This document shows, piece by piece, positions 18,591-26,864 of a stretch of 64,000 nt of DNA; position 1 is the stretch's first letter, and the number at the start of each line of letters is the position of its first letter. The position numbers and the translations under genes were made by a program. Source of the DNA: an uncultured Bacilli bacterium. Its GTDB lineage: Bacteria > Bacillota_I > Bacilli_A > RF39 > UBA660. Location: NCBI GenBank assembly GCA_934090795.1, contig CAKOJQ010000005.1, positions 1-64,000 on the forward strand. The letters run 5' to 3'. The notes below the pieces were generated by a model. It saw only the letters and a list, made by a program, of their open reading frames with translations, did not search any database and was not told the DNA's origin.

Positions 18591-18706
18591 AATATACTGA
18601 AAATATAATAAATTAGTGCACTGATAGTACTTGCAATAATTGCAAATAAACATAACCACACTAGAATTTTAGAACCAATACTTTTCTTTTTTGCCCTATA
18701 TGCCAT
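18581..18706 (-). CDS. Small membrane protein, DUF4044-like (41 residues)
   Basis: A short reverse-strand gene starting at ATG 18706, nine bases after a perfect GAGGTGA (18716-18722). The product has a basic start (MAYRAKKKSIGSKI) and one membrane helix (VWLCLFAIIASTISALIYYIF). Size, basic head and the single helix match the DUF4044 proteins of Bacilli, which are short, positively charged single-pass proteins of unknown role. The frame ends in the shared terminator. The assignment to DUF4044 is by pattern only. Confidence 0.7.
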   Translation of the reverse strand: MAYRAKKKSIGSKILVWLCLFAIIASTISALIYYIFSILKT

Positions 18707-18787
18707 AATACTTATTCACCTCAAAATAATTATACAAAAAATATCATAAAATTAAAAGAAAATAATATGATTAAATAGGTGAAAAGA

Positions 18788-19348
18788 ATGAAATTTAATT
18801 ATATGAAGATTATACGTAGCCGTTTTAAGTTTCTCCTTACTTTTTTATTTTTAGGAATAATTATTGGTATAGTTGTATATCTTAAATGCTCCCAAGACAT
18901 CAAAAGTAACATTGATTTAACTCTTGCAACAATGATTAACAATATTGGCGATGTAAAACAAAATCACATTCTAATCCATTTATTAATAATAAGCCTCATA
19001 ATTATACTATCAAGCTTTATTGTAGGATTTGTCCCATTAACAATATATTATATATATGAAGGAGCATCTATTGGTTTTTTATTTTCAGCATTATTACATT
19101 ATAAAAATATTAAAGGAATTTACTATTTTCTCGTATTTACAATTACCAATAAATTAATATATTTAATTCTTTTATCATATATCTTTTATTTAACATATAA
19201 ATATATTAAAATTTTTATAAATAATCATTATAAGATAGTTAATTTAAATGGTTATATGTTAAGAACATTAATTACATTATTAATTATTTTGTTAAATGAT
19301 ATCTTTTTATATTACTATGGTAATAAAATAATTGCCATATTTATATAA
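18788..19348 (+). CDS. SpoIIM-like integral membrane protein (DUF95 family)
   Basis: A protein of 186 residues from ATG 18788, five bases after AGGTGA; a GTG at 18779 would add three. There are five or six membrane segments, with a SpoIIM-type loop (NNIGDVKQN) and the family's GFVPLTIYYIYEGASIGF turn. In spore formers SpoIIM works with SpoIID and SpoIIP in engulfment, but this family also occurs in non-sporulating bacteria, and no other sporulation gene is seen here. It ends just before mnmA. Confidence 0.75.
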   Translation: MKFNYMKIIRSRFKFLLTFLFLGIIIGIVVYLKCSQDIKSNIDLTLATMINNIGDVKQNHILIHLLIISLIIILSSFIVGFVPLTIYYIYEGASIGFLFSALLHYKNIKGIYYFLVFTITNKLIYLILLSYIFYLTYKYIKIFINNHYKIVNLNGYMLRTLITLLIILLNDIFLYYYGNKIIAIFI

Positions 19349-19400
19349 TATTAGCCTATTAATAATTGCAATTTTTTGCTACAATAATTACGTGATGTTT

Positions 19401-20507
19401 ATGGAAAAAGTTGTAATTGGAATGAGTGGTGGAGTAGATTCATCTGTTGCCGCTTATTTATTAAAAGAACAAGGATATGAAGTAATTGGTTTATTTATGC
19501 GCAATTGGGATTCTCTAGTAAATGATGATATAAAAGGAAATCCTAATCTAAATAATAATATTTGTCCTCAGGAGCAAGATTATAATGATGCCTTAGCAGT
19601 ATGTAATCATTTAGGTATACCACTTCATAGAATTGATTTTGTTAAAGAATATTGGGATAATGTCTTTACTTATTTCTTAGATGAATTAAAAAAAGGAAGA
19701 ACCCCTAATCCTGATTTAATGTGTAACAAATATATAAAATTCGATTTATTTAAAAAAGAAGCTAAAAGATTAGGAGCCAATTATATTGCAACCGGTCATT
19801 ATGCCAGAATTGTAGGAAATAGACTATTAAGAGCAGTTGATTTAAATAAAGATCAAACCTATTTTTTAGCTCAAGTAAGTGAAGATGCTTTAAAAGACGT
19901 GTTATTTCCTATTGGTGATCTAACAAAACCAGAAGTACGTGAAATAGCTAAAATACAAAACATACCAACAGCTACTAAAAAAGATTCAACTGGAATATGT
20001 TTTATTGGTGAAAGAAATTATCAAAAATTTGTATCAAATTATTTAAAACCAAATCCTGGAGATATAATTGATATTGAAACAAATAAAGTAATTGGTACAC
20101 ATACTGGTTTAATGAATTATACAATTGGTCAAAGACGTAATGTAGGAATTTCCGGTAATTTAGAAAAGCACTTTGTAGTTGGTAAAAACGTTGCAGAAAA
20201 CAAACTTTATGTTGCATTTGGAGAAGATAGTGAGTATTTATATTCTGATTCATGTATAATTGAAAATGTTAATTTCTTATGTCAAACAAGACATACATTC
20301 TGTACCGCAAAATTTAGATATAGAGGACCAGATTATGAAGTAATGCTTGAATACTTAGAAAACAATGAAATATTAGTAAGATATCCCGAAAAAGTTAAAG
20401 CAGTTACTCCAGGACAAGCATGTGTCTTCTATTTAGGTGAACAATGCTTAGGTTCAGGAATCATTAAAACAGTCATGAAAAATGGTGAAAAACTTTGGTA
20501 TTTATAA
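19401..20507 (+). CDS. mnmA: tRNA-specific 2-thiouridylase MnmA
   Basis: A protein of 368 residues from ATG 19401; an ATG two codons earlier is possible and longer starts would run into the previous gene. The PP-loop is VVIGMSGGVDSSVAAYLL. The catalytic cysteines are in NPDLMCNKYIKF and STGICFIGERNY. The conserved GHYARI, DQTYFLAQV and IGQRRNVGI stretches are present. It makes the 2-thio group at the wobble uridine of Lys, Glu and Gln tRNAs, using sulfur passed by a cysteine desulfurase. A possible -10 box TACAAT with TGC before it is at 19380-19385. A terminator follows. Confidence 0.95.
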   Translation: MEKVVIGMSGGVDSSVAAYLLKEQGYEVIGLFMRNWDSLVNDDIKGNPNLNNNICPQEQDYNDALAVCNHLGIPLHRIDFVKEYWDNVFTYFLDELKKGRTPNPDLMCNKYIKFDLFKKEAKRLGANYIATGHYARIVGNRLLRAVDLNKDQTYFLAQVSEDALKDVLFPIGDLTKPEVREIAKIQNIPTATKKDSTGICFIGERNYQKFVSNYLKPNPGDIIDIETNKVIGTHTGLMNYTIGQRRNVGISGNLEKHFVVGKNVAENKLYVAFGEDSEYLYSDSCIIENVNFLCQTRHTFCTAKFRYRGPDYEVMLEYLENNEILVRYPEKVKAVTPGQACVFYLGEQCLGSGIIKTVMKNGEKLWYL

Positions 20508-20509
20508 CA

Positions 20510-20540
20510 AGATATAAGAAATTATATCTTTTTTATTTTT
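20510..20540 (+). terminator. Terminator after mnmA
   Basis: A nine-bp stem (20510-20518 with 20523-20531), a GAAA loop and a T-rich tail. Confidence 0.8.
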
Positions 20541-20552
20541 AAAAAAAGCAAA

Positions 20553-20576
20553 AAAACATATATAAAAACATATATA
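20553..20576 (+). repeat. Two tandem 12-bp units
   Basis: AAAAACATATAT occurs twice in direct succession in an A-rich stretch between the mnmA terminator and the aminotransferase remnant. It may be simple sequence slippage; no gene lies in 20541-20620. Confidence 0.6.
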
Positions 20577-20620
20577 AAGTAAAAAAATTTATAAAAAAAC
20601 AAACAAATATTACAGACTAC

Positions 20621-20926
20621 ATGATTGTTAAACAGGGTATGAAAAATGTTAGCTTATATCATGATATATTACCAGTCTCAGTTTTCTTCGCTCTAATTGA
20701 TTTTACTAAAATTAAAGGATTAAGAATAAATAATAAAATAATAAAAAATGATAAAGATTTAATCATAGAATTATATAAAAAATCGAAAGTAAAGTTTCTG
20801 CCCGGAACGTCATTTGGTTGGCAAAATAAAAACGATATAATAGGAAGAATAACATTTTCCAAAGAAAGCAAATTATTAGTAAAAGACATGTGCTTGCTAT
20901 CAAAAATAATAAACGATGCTCATTAA
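20621..20926 (+). pseudogene. C-terminal remnant of a PLP-dependent aminotransferase
   Basis: The 101-residue frame reads like the last quarter of a class I/II aminotransferase: SVFFALIDFTKIKGL (the small-domain strand), then KFLPGTSFGW and IIGRITFSKESKLL, the usual PGxxFG and arginine-containing end. The catalytic lysine, the PLP-binding domain and about 300 residues are missing. There is no ribosome site before the ATG at 20621. I call it a decayed 3' remnant. A stand-alone small protein is possible but unlikely. Confidence 0.65.
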
Positions 20927-20951
20927 CTTTAACTACTTAGGAGGATTATAG

Positions 20952-21821
20952 ATGGAAAAATACGTTGATTTACACTGTCACAGTAAGTATAGTGATGGAA
21001 AGTATAGTGTAGAAAAATTAATAGAACTAGCAAAATTAAATGATGTTGATTTTTTAAGCATAATGGATCATGATAATATTGATTCAGCAAAAGATATAAT
21101 AAAATACAGAAATGATGGTCAAATTCAACTAATAAATGGTATAGAGTTATCCACGGTATTTGTCATGGAAGGAGAAGAAATATACATGCATTTATTAGGA
21201 TATGATTATAACCCAACAGACACTCAACTATTATCTGAAATGGAAAGATATAGATGCATTTTGTTTGAAAATAATACTATATTTTTAAGAAGACTACGAA
21301 AGAATATTTCTTTGATTCCAAGCTGTATTTTTGAAGAATTTGATCTTTATAGTTATAAATTAGGAGATACACAGATTCGTGAGATATTAGTAAAAAACAA
21401 ATTTGATAAAAATTTTATAGATAGCTTCGTAAATAAGGCAAAAAAATTCATGCCAGAATATCAAGGATATGAATTAGATGCAAAAGTTGCAATTGAAATA
21501 TTACGAAAATCTGGAGGAATTTCAGTACTTGCTCATCCTAATAAAATTAAAATATCTAATACTGCTAAAGAAGATTTAATTAATATCTTAGCAAAAACAG
21601 GACTTACAGGTATTGAAACATATCATTCATCGTTTTCTTCAGCTGATTTTGGATATTTTAAATATTTAGCTGCCAAAAATCAGCTATTAGAATCAGTAGG
21701 TTCGGACTATCATTTTGACACAATTAATGATAAAATAATACTTGGAAAAGGAATAAATAATAATTTGTGTCAAAGCGATTGCTCAATAAAAAAATTATTA
21801 TTGCAAAGGAGAAGACAATGA
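20952..21821 (+). CDS. PHP-domain phosphoesterase (RNase AM/YciV-like)
   Basis: A protein of 289 residues with the full set of PHP metal motifs: DLHCHSKYSDG, SIMDHDNI, NGIELST, ISVLAHPNK and VGSDYHF. These bind up to three metal ions. The layout, with an inserted helical part of about 90 residues between the third and fourth motifs, is that of the YciV/RNase AM group, which degrades nucleotides or short RNA from the 5' end. A perfect ribosome site (AGGAGG) precedes the ATG. Its stop overlaps the start of the kinase gene (ATGA), so the two are coupled. Confidence 0.85.
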   Translation: MEKYVDLHCHSKYSDGKYSVEKLIELAKLNDVDFLSIMDHDNIDSAKDIIKYRNDGQIQLINGIELSTVFVMEGEEIYMHLLGYDYNPTDTQLLSEMERYRCILFENNTIFLRRLRKNISLIPSCIFEEFDLYSYKLGDTQIREILVKNKFDKNFIDSFVNKAKKFMPEYQGYELDAKVAIEILRKSGGISVLAHPNKIKISNTAKEDLINILAKTGLTGIETYHSSFSSADFGYFKYLAAKNQLLESVGSDYHFDTINDKIILGKGINNNLCQSDCSIKKLLLQRRRQ

Positions 21822-22582
21822 TAGAACAATTTTTAAAGAATTTTTGCATAAATTCTAAAACCAACATTATTGATATTGGTTGTTCAGGAGATAAAGTAAC
21901 TGAAGTAATTAAAGAAGATGGGATATATTATATAAAAGAATCTGCAAGAGGAAAGTTAGACAAAGAATATTTTATTTATAATTATTTAAAGGATACTTTA
22001 CCAGTTCCAAAAGTATTGTTCTTCTTAACAGATGAAACAAAAAGTGTCTTAATAACAAAAAAATTAGAGGGAGAAATGATTTGTTGTGACGAAATTTTTG
22101 ATGACATGCATCATGTTATAGAATTGGCAGCAAAATCATTAAAAATTCTGCAATCAGTTGATATTACAGGATTCCCAATATATAATAGTTTAAGTCAAAA
22201 ATTAGCCCTTGCAAAAAGTAACATCGAAAAAAAGTTAGTATTAACTTCAGATATGAATGACAACAACCAAAAAAGATTTAAAATAATCGAAAATGCATAT
22301 AAATATTTAGAAGAAAATAAAATAGAAGAAGAATTATGTTTTTCTCATGGCGATTTAAGTATACCAAATATCTTCTTTAAAAATGATAATATTAGTGGTT
22401 TTTTAGACATGGGAGATGCAGGTGTAGCAGACAAATGGTATGACATTGCTATATTAGTAAAATCCTTAAGAAGAAATTATGAAACAAAAGATGCAGAAGA
22501 GTATTTATTTAAATGTTTAAATCTAAAACCAGATTATAAAAAAATTGAATATTATATTCTACTAACAGAATTATTCTTATAA
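21818..22582 (+). CDS. Aminoglycoside phosphotransferase-family kinase, APH(3')-like
   Basis: A protein of 254 residues from ATG 21818, after AAAGGAGA. The kinase motifs are FSHGDLSIPNIFF with catalytic D179, and GFLDMGDAGVADKWYDIA with the metal-binding D197. The latter stretch and the end ILLTELFL are close to APH(3') enzymes, which phosphorylate kanamycin and neomycin. The length is near the usual 264. It is coupled to a PHP gene, not to a known resistance gene, so the substrate could be another small molecule. Resistance is therefore possible but not proven. Confidence 0.8.
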   Translation: MIEQFLKNFCINSKTNIIDIGCSGDKVTEVIKEDGIYYIKESARGKLDKEYFIYNYLKDTLPVPKVLFFLTDETKSVLITKKLEGEMICCDEIFDDMHHVIELAAKSLKILQSVDITGFPIYNSLSQKLALAKSNIEKKLVLTSDMNDNNQKRFKIIENAYKYLEENKIEEELCFSHGDLSIPNIFFKNDNISGFLDMGDAGVADKWYDIAILVKSLRRNYETKDAEEYLFKCLNLKPDYKKIEYYILLTELFL

Positions 22583-22606
22583 AAAGTAATGCAGACCAAT
22601 AATTAA

Positions 22607-22930
22607 TTGACAAAATCAAATGGAGAAAAAATTAAATTAAAATTAGCAGAATTACTTCAAAAACAAGTTAATACATTAATATTAGATGAACCAACAAACC
22701 ACATAGATATAGACACAAAAGAAGTTTTTGAAGAAGCTTTAGATAATTTTGATGGAACAATGATATTCGTAAGCCATGACAGATATTTTATTAATAAATT
22801 TGCAGAAAAAATATTTGAAGTAAATAATTATGGAATTACAATATATAATGGTAACTATGATTATTATGTAGAGAAGAGAAATGAAATAAATTCAAAAAAA
22901 TGTAATAGATTAGACTATCAAAATAGATAG
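22607..22930 (+). pseudogene. C-terminal remnant of an ABC-F ATPase
   Basis: The frame begins at the signature region (NGEKIKLKLAELL instead of an intact LSGGEK), then TLILDEPTNHIDIDTKE (Walker B) and MIFVSHDRYFINKFAEKIFEV, ending in the usual GNYDYYVEKRNE. The first ATPase domain, the linker and the second Walker A are missing, and there is no good start or ribosome site (a TTG at 22607 is the only candidate). ABC-F proteins act on ribosomes, some giving antibiotic resistance. The break lies 25 bp after the APH stop. A deletion explains this better than a short gene. Confidence 0.8.
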
Positions 22931-22939
22931 TCTTTTTTT
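22912..22939 (+). terminator. Terminator after the ABC-F remnant
   Basis: An eight-bp stem (22912-22919 with 22926-22933), then seven or more T. It has survived the loss of the gene it served. Confidence 0.8.
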
Positions 22940-22950
22940 ATTAAATATCC

Positions 22951-22979
22951 TTGACAACAAAATGTAAACAAGATACAAT
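22951..22979 (+). promoter_or_regulatory. Promoter of the HTH-DUF2726 unit
   Basis: TTGACA (22951-22956) and TACAAT (22974-22979) with 17 bp between them, 28 bp before the HTH gene. Confidence 0.8.
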
Positions 22980-22988
22980 GTAATTGTA
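22974..22988 (+). promoter_or_regulatory. Candidate operator palindrome over the -10 box
   Basis: TACAAT-GTA-ATTGTA is a perfect 6-3-6 inverted repeat whose left arm is the -10 box itself. The following gene encodes an HTH protein, so autoregulation is plausible. In such AT-rich DNA a chance palindrome cannot be excluded. Confidence 0.45.
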
Positions 22989-23007
22989 AAGAAAGTAGGT
23001 AAACATA

Positions 23008-23784
23008 ATGAAAAGACTAAATGAAATATTACAAGAATTAGGTATTTCTAAAGTAAGATTAGCTAAATATTTAGGCGTTTCTAGACAAATGGTTTATAAT
23101 TATCTTGAATTAAATTCACTTAATGAATGGCCTAGAGAAAAGAAAATTGCCCTTTTAAAATTATTAGATATAGAAGATGGAGAAGAGGATACTTTAAATG
23201 AAATTAAAGTAAATACAGACTATCTTTTAGAAGTTGAAGAAAGATTAAATAAAGTATTAAAATCAAATACATCAAACGAATTATTAGACTTAAAAGGATT
23301 AAAAAAAGAAGAACAACAATTAGTTAGTGATATAACATTCCTTATTAAAGATAAACTTTTAGAAGGAAACGATAGAGAAGAGAGGTATTACACTCTACTA
23401 TACACTTTTCACTTATTACAATGTGTTGATAATATTGAAGAAATTAAGTATTTATTAGCATATATGTCTAAATACGCAGGATTTACAAATCCAAATGAAT
23501 TTAAATTTAATGAAAATAAACAATTTATGTTTGAAGGTATTATTCATTCTGCCTTTAATTTATACTTAAATGGTAATCCATCTAAAAGTAAAGTGATTGA
23601 ATCAAGGAAACGTTTTGTTGAAGAAATTGAAACAAGAAATGAAGAAAAATTATCACGTACTCAGCAACTACAAACTATTCGTATTCAAGCCTTAAGAGAG
23701 TTAGGTTACTCTACTATTAATAATGATAACGCAGCTGAGGTCTTTGAAAAAATTGCTGAAATTGAAGCAAGATCAAGTAAGTAG
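23008..23784 (+). CDS. HTH-domain protein, Cro/CI-like N-terminus
   Basis: A protein of 258 residues. The first 60 residues form a helix-turn-helix of the XRE/Cro type: LQELGISKVRLAKYLGVSRQ, then MVYNYLELNSLNEWP. The rest is helical, with a middle part (about 90-180) and a charged C-terminal helix. It has a dedicated promoter and a palindrome over the -10 box, so it probably regulates itself. The start has only a weak ribosome site (AAGTAGGTA). The family of the C-terminal part is not recognised. It overlaps nothing and precedes a DUF2726 gene by 13 bp. Confidence 0.75.
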   Translation: MKRLNEILQELGISKVRLAKYLGVSRQMVYNYLELNSLNEWPREKKIALLKLLDIEDGEEDTLNEIKVNTDYLLEVEERLNKVLKSNTSNELLDLKGLKKEEQQLVSDITFLIKDKLLEGNDREERYYTLLYTFHLLQCVDNIEEIKYLLAYMSKYAGFTNPNEFKFNENKQFMFEGIIHSAFNLYLNGNPSKSKVIESRKRFVEEIETRNEEKLSRTQQLQTIRIQALRELGYSTINNDNAAEVFEKIAEIEARSSK

Positions 23785-23797
23785 GTATAGCTTTATC

Positions 23798-24283
23798 ATG
23801 TTAGAGAAAATAAAAGAATTTCTTTTAAAAATTTTAAAATTTATTTTTCCTGGACTTTTTGAAGAAAATATAAATAATAATAATCAAGAAATTATTTATA
23901 AATCAAAACCATTATTAACAAAGTGTGAAATAGAATTTTATAATAAATTAGTAAAAATTGAAGATTGTGGTAATTATAAAGTTATACCACAAGTAAATTT
24001 AGCTTCAATAATAGAAAAAGTATCAAGTAATAGATACCAAAGTGAATTATATAGAAATATAGATTTCGGAGTATTTTCTAAAGACCTTTCAAAATTATTT
24101 CTATTAATTGAGCTTAATGACAATACTCATAATGACCAATCCAGAAAAATTAGAGACAATAAAGTTAAAAATATTTGTAGTAATGCCAATATTAAATTGA
24201 TTACATTTTATACAAAATACGAAAATAAAGAAGAATATATAATTAATAGAATAAAAGAAAATGTTAATGATATAAATAATTAA
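23798..24283 (+). CDS. DUF2726 domain protein
   Basis: A protein of 161 residues from ATG 23798; an earlier ATG lies inside the previous gene. A hydrophobic N-terminal helix (LEKIKEFLLKILKFIFPGLF) may anchor it to the membrane. The DUF2726 core follows: LTKCEIEFYNKLVKI, VIPQVNLASIIEKVS, IDFGVFSKDLSKLFLLIELND and NIKLITFYTKYE. This family resembles very-short-patch-repair/PD-(D/E)XK nucleases in fold, and the IDFGVF ... IELND pattern fits such a core. The function is unknown. It is next to an HTH gene and probably in one transcript. Confidence 0.8.
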   Translation: MLEKIKEFLLKILKFIFPGLFEENINNNNQEIIYKSKPLLTKCEIEFYNKLVKIEDCGNYKVIPQVNLASIIEKVSSNRYQSELYRNIDFGVFSKDLSKLFLLIELNDNTHNDQSRKIRDNKVKNICSNANIKLITFYTKYENKEEYIINRIKENVNDINN

Positions 24284-24964
24284 AAATTACCCCTTCTCTA
24301 TTATTACTAACTAAAGTGGAGAAGGGAGTTTTATTTTAAATATGTCATTATTTTCCTATTTATTTGTATAAACATATAAGTTTATAAATATTTAATTAAA
24401 TTCATTATTATGCTAAATAAATATATTTATAAGTTATTAAACTTAATTAATCAAATAATTTAATAATATTATTAATTAGATAAATAAAGTAAATAAGTTT
24501 AGATGGATAATTTATCATCTTTTTATCATTAAATGCAACTTCCTATAATATATATTATGTTAACCGATACATATTTAAAATGAAAAGAACTATTTATTAC
24601 CAATCATTATATAAATATACACTGCTATCACTATTTTTTAAATCTTAATAAGTTAGTTATCAATAAACTAATTTTTTATTTGTTAAAGACTGCTTTCTAA
24701 TAATTAACAATCTTTCTTATATTATATATTTTTTATTATTTGAATATATTTTATTTATACTTATAATTCTATTTTTTCTATTTAACTTACATCTTATATG
24801 TTAATTTAATATTATTATTCTTATCATCTAATTATTTTATTAATATAAATTAAATTTATATTTTTACTAACTTATATATAACTATCATTCAATAATACAA
24901 ATTCTCTATTTTGTACTCCACTATCTCCTACTATTTCTACTTTACATTTAATTTACATAATAAA
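24284..24964. other. AT-rich gap of 681 bp with no gene
   Basis: Between the ends of two convergent genes. It begins with a GC-containing hairpin (24291-24298 with 24319-24326, CCCTTCTC/GAGAAGGG, 20-base loop, then a T-rich run), a probable terminator of the HTH-DUF2726 unit. The rest is extremely AT-rich, with stops in all frames. I see no tRNA, no repeat array and no decayed gene that can be read. Confidence 0.7.
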
Positions 24965-25708
24965 CTACAACACAAATTCAGTTAAAATAACTACAATTAA
25001 GCCGAGTAGAGTACCTAAAACAATATTCTTTTTACTATACTTCTCTACTTCTTTAAATATTTCATTAAAACTAATAGAGACCATAATACCAGATACAAAT
25101 AAAAGTATTAAGCTAATAAGTAAATTAGATAAAAATCTATATAAAAACAAATACGCAACAACGGCTCCTATTGTTTCAGCAAAACCGCTTATTAAAGTAT
25201 AAATAAATGCCCTACTTTTTTTATTTGTTCCATAATACGTCGGAATAGCAATCGCAATACCTTCTGGTATATTATGAAGCATTATTGCAACACTAAGCTT
25301 GATTCCTAAATTGATATTTATAGTAGATGATAAAAAAGTAAGAATCCCTTCCGGCATATTATGAATCATCAATCCTATCATTGAAAGAATTCCTATTTTT
25401 TCCAAACTATTTGAATTATTTTTACTAGTAAACCTATCAATAATCTTAATAATTAAATTTCCTATAACCAGCATTCCTAGTAAAACAATAGTAGCAATAA
25501 GTAAATTATATTCTTTTAACAAATAAAAGAATCCATCAGGTATTAATTCAAATAAAGAAATAAAGAACATAATAGAGCCAGAAAACGCTAAAGAAAAGCC
25601 AATAAACCCGTTAACATTCTTTGGTTTTAAATATATAAAGAAATATCCAATCGTTGTAGATATTCCTGCTAAAAAAGTAATTAAAAATGGTATATAAAAA
25701 TTATTCAT
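24965..25708 (-). CDS. ZIP-family metal transporter (ZupT-like)
   Basis: A protein of 247 residues with about eight membrane helices. The metal-binding helices carry MIHNMPEGILTF and MLHNIPEGIAIAI, the paired HNxPEG motifs of the ZIP family. ZIP proteins import Zn(II), Fe(II) or Mn(II). The cytosolic loop between helices 3 and 4 is short and contains no histidine cluster. There is no visible ribosome site before ATG 25708 (the preceding bases are TATTTTAAT), so expression may be low or leaderless. The gene is monocistronic, reading towards the AT-rich gap. Confidence 0.9.
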   Translation of the reverse strand: MNNFYIPFLITFLAGISTTIGYFFIYLKPKNVNGFIGFSLAFSGSIMFFISLFELIPDGFFYLLKEYNLLIATIVLLGMLVIGNLIIKIIDRFTSKNNSNSLEKIGILSMIGLMIHNMPEGILTFLSSTININLGIKLSVAIMLHNIPEGIAIAIPTYYGTNKKSRAFIYTLISGFAETIGAVVAYLFLYRFLSNLLISLILLFVSGIMVSISFNEIFKEVEKYSKKNIVLGTLLGLIVVILTEFVL

Positions 25709-25798
25709 ATTAAAATATATGAAATAAAATTAAAAAATAACCATTAATTACCATAATAATCAAAAGAAAAATTACCATACTATTATTAGGAGGTAATT

Positions 25799-25906
25799 AT
25801 GAGTAGATATAATGCAAAAGCAAGATCTAATGCAAACAACAGCAAATGTCATTCAAGAGCTAATGAAAATGCTAAAGCAAATGAAAATAACGCTAGATCT
25901 AAATAA
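25799..25906 (+). CDS. 35-residue Asn/Ala/Lys-rich peptide
   Basis: A very short frame with a perfect ribosome site AGGAGGT (25788-25794) four bases before the ATG. The product has a biased composition (Asn, Ala, Lys, Arg, Ser; one Cys and one His) and reads like loose repeats: KARSNANNSK, SRANENAKANEN, NARSK. There is no membrane helix. It lies between the divergent ZIP gene and the convergent xerD-like gene. The composition recalls small basic nucleic-acid-binding peptides, but I cannot assign a family. The strong ribosome site is the evidence that it is translated. Confidence 0.6.
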   Translation: MSRYNAKARSNANNSKCHSRANENAKANENNARSK

Positions 25907-25915
25907 TGAATTAAA

Positions 25916-26779
25916 CTATCTAGGAAAGTATTCATCATAGTCATTCTTAAGAGTTTCATTATCTAAATGAGTATAAATTTGAGTTGTGGCTAGATTTTCA
26001 TGACCTAGAAGTTCTTGAATTATTCGCAAATCAGCTCCATTTTTAAGTAAATGAGTAGCATAAGTATGTCTTAAGGTATGAGGAGAAACATTTTTCTTTA
26101 TACCTTTTTTTATGCATTCTTGTTTAATAATTCTAAAGATATATTGCCTAGATAACTTATTTCCCAAATTATTTAAAAATATATAAGTACTATTCTTCTT
26201 ATTAATAGAAGTCCTATAATTATTTATATAATCATTTAATACATTTTTAGCAATATCTCCAAAAGGAACAATTCTCTCCTTTTTGCCCTTCCCCATTACT
26301 CTAATTAAATTTTCATCCATATCAACATTAGCCATTTCTAAATTAATAAGTTCACTAATTCTAAGTCCTGAAGAATAAAAAAGTTCTAAAATTGCCTTGT
26401 TTCGAGCATCATATGGCGAGTTTATTTCAATATCTAATAAAGATGTTACCTCTTCTAAAGAAAGCACTGTAGGCAGGCTTTTATCTAATTTTGGAGACTT
26501 AAACTTAGTTAAAGGATTATCTTTTATCTTTTCTAATCTTTCTTCATAATTATAAAAAGATTTCAAAGCACTTAAACTATGAGAAATACTTTTAGGAGAT
26601 TTACTACTAATTGCTTTTAAGTATTTTTTTACATCATCATCATTAATTTTAAGTAAATCCTTATTAACATATTGATTAAACATAGATAACTCTAAAATAT
26701 AAGAATTAACCGTATTAACACTATAATTTTTTTCATATCTTAAATAGTTTTCATATTCTTTAATATAATCATCGTTCAT
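25916..26779 (-). CDS. xerD: Tyrosine recombinase XerC/XerD
   Basis: A protein of 287 residues from ATG 26779, behind AGAGGT; an upstream extension of 24 residues has no ribosome site. The SAM-like N-terminal domain (IKEYENYLRYEKNYSVNTV) binds DNA. The catalytic set is present: R in SSGLRISEL, K in MGKGKKER, HTLRHTYATHLL, LGHENLATTQ and the tyrosine in IYTHLD. It resolves chromosome dimers at dif with a partner. No mobile element borders are seen, so this looks like a housekeeping recombinase; whether it is XerC, XerD or a single XerS-like enzyme is not decided by reading. Confidence 0.88.
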   Translation of the reverse strand: MNDDYIKEYENYLRYEKNYSVNTVNSYILELSMFNQYVNKDLLKINDDDVKKYLKAISSKSPKSISHSLSALKSFYNYEERLEKIKDNPLTKFKSPKLDKSLPTVLSLEEVTSLLDIEINSPYDARNKAILELFYSSGLRISELINLEMANVDMDENLIRVMGKGKKERIVPFGDIAKNVLNDYINNYRTSINKKNSTYIFLNNLGNKLSRQYIFRIIKQECIKKGIKKNVSPHTLRHTYATHLLKNGADLRIIQELLGHENLATTQIYTHLDNETLKNDYDEYFPR

Positions 26780-26864
26780 ACAATAACCTCTACCATAAAT
26801 TATACATACATCTTTAAAATTAATCAAATTTAATATATAATATAAAGGCAAAGGAATGACTGTT

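Noticed and set aside
18788..19348. Evidence for sporulation from the SpoIIM-like gene
   Set aside because: The family is widespread in non-sporulating bacteria, and no other sporulation gene is in the window.
25916..26779. Mobile element or integron centred on the tyrosine recombinase
   Set aside because: No flanking inverted repeats, att-like direct repeats, cargo or tRNA target; the neighbours are rarA and a transporter, as for a housekeeping Xer protein.
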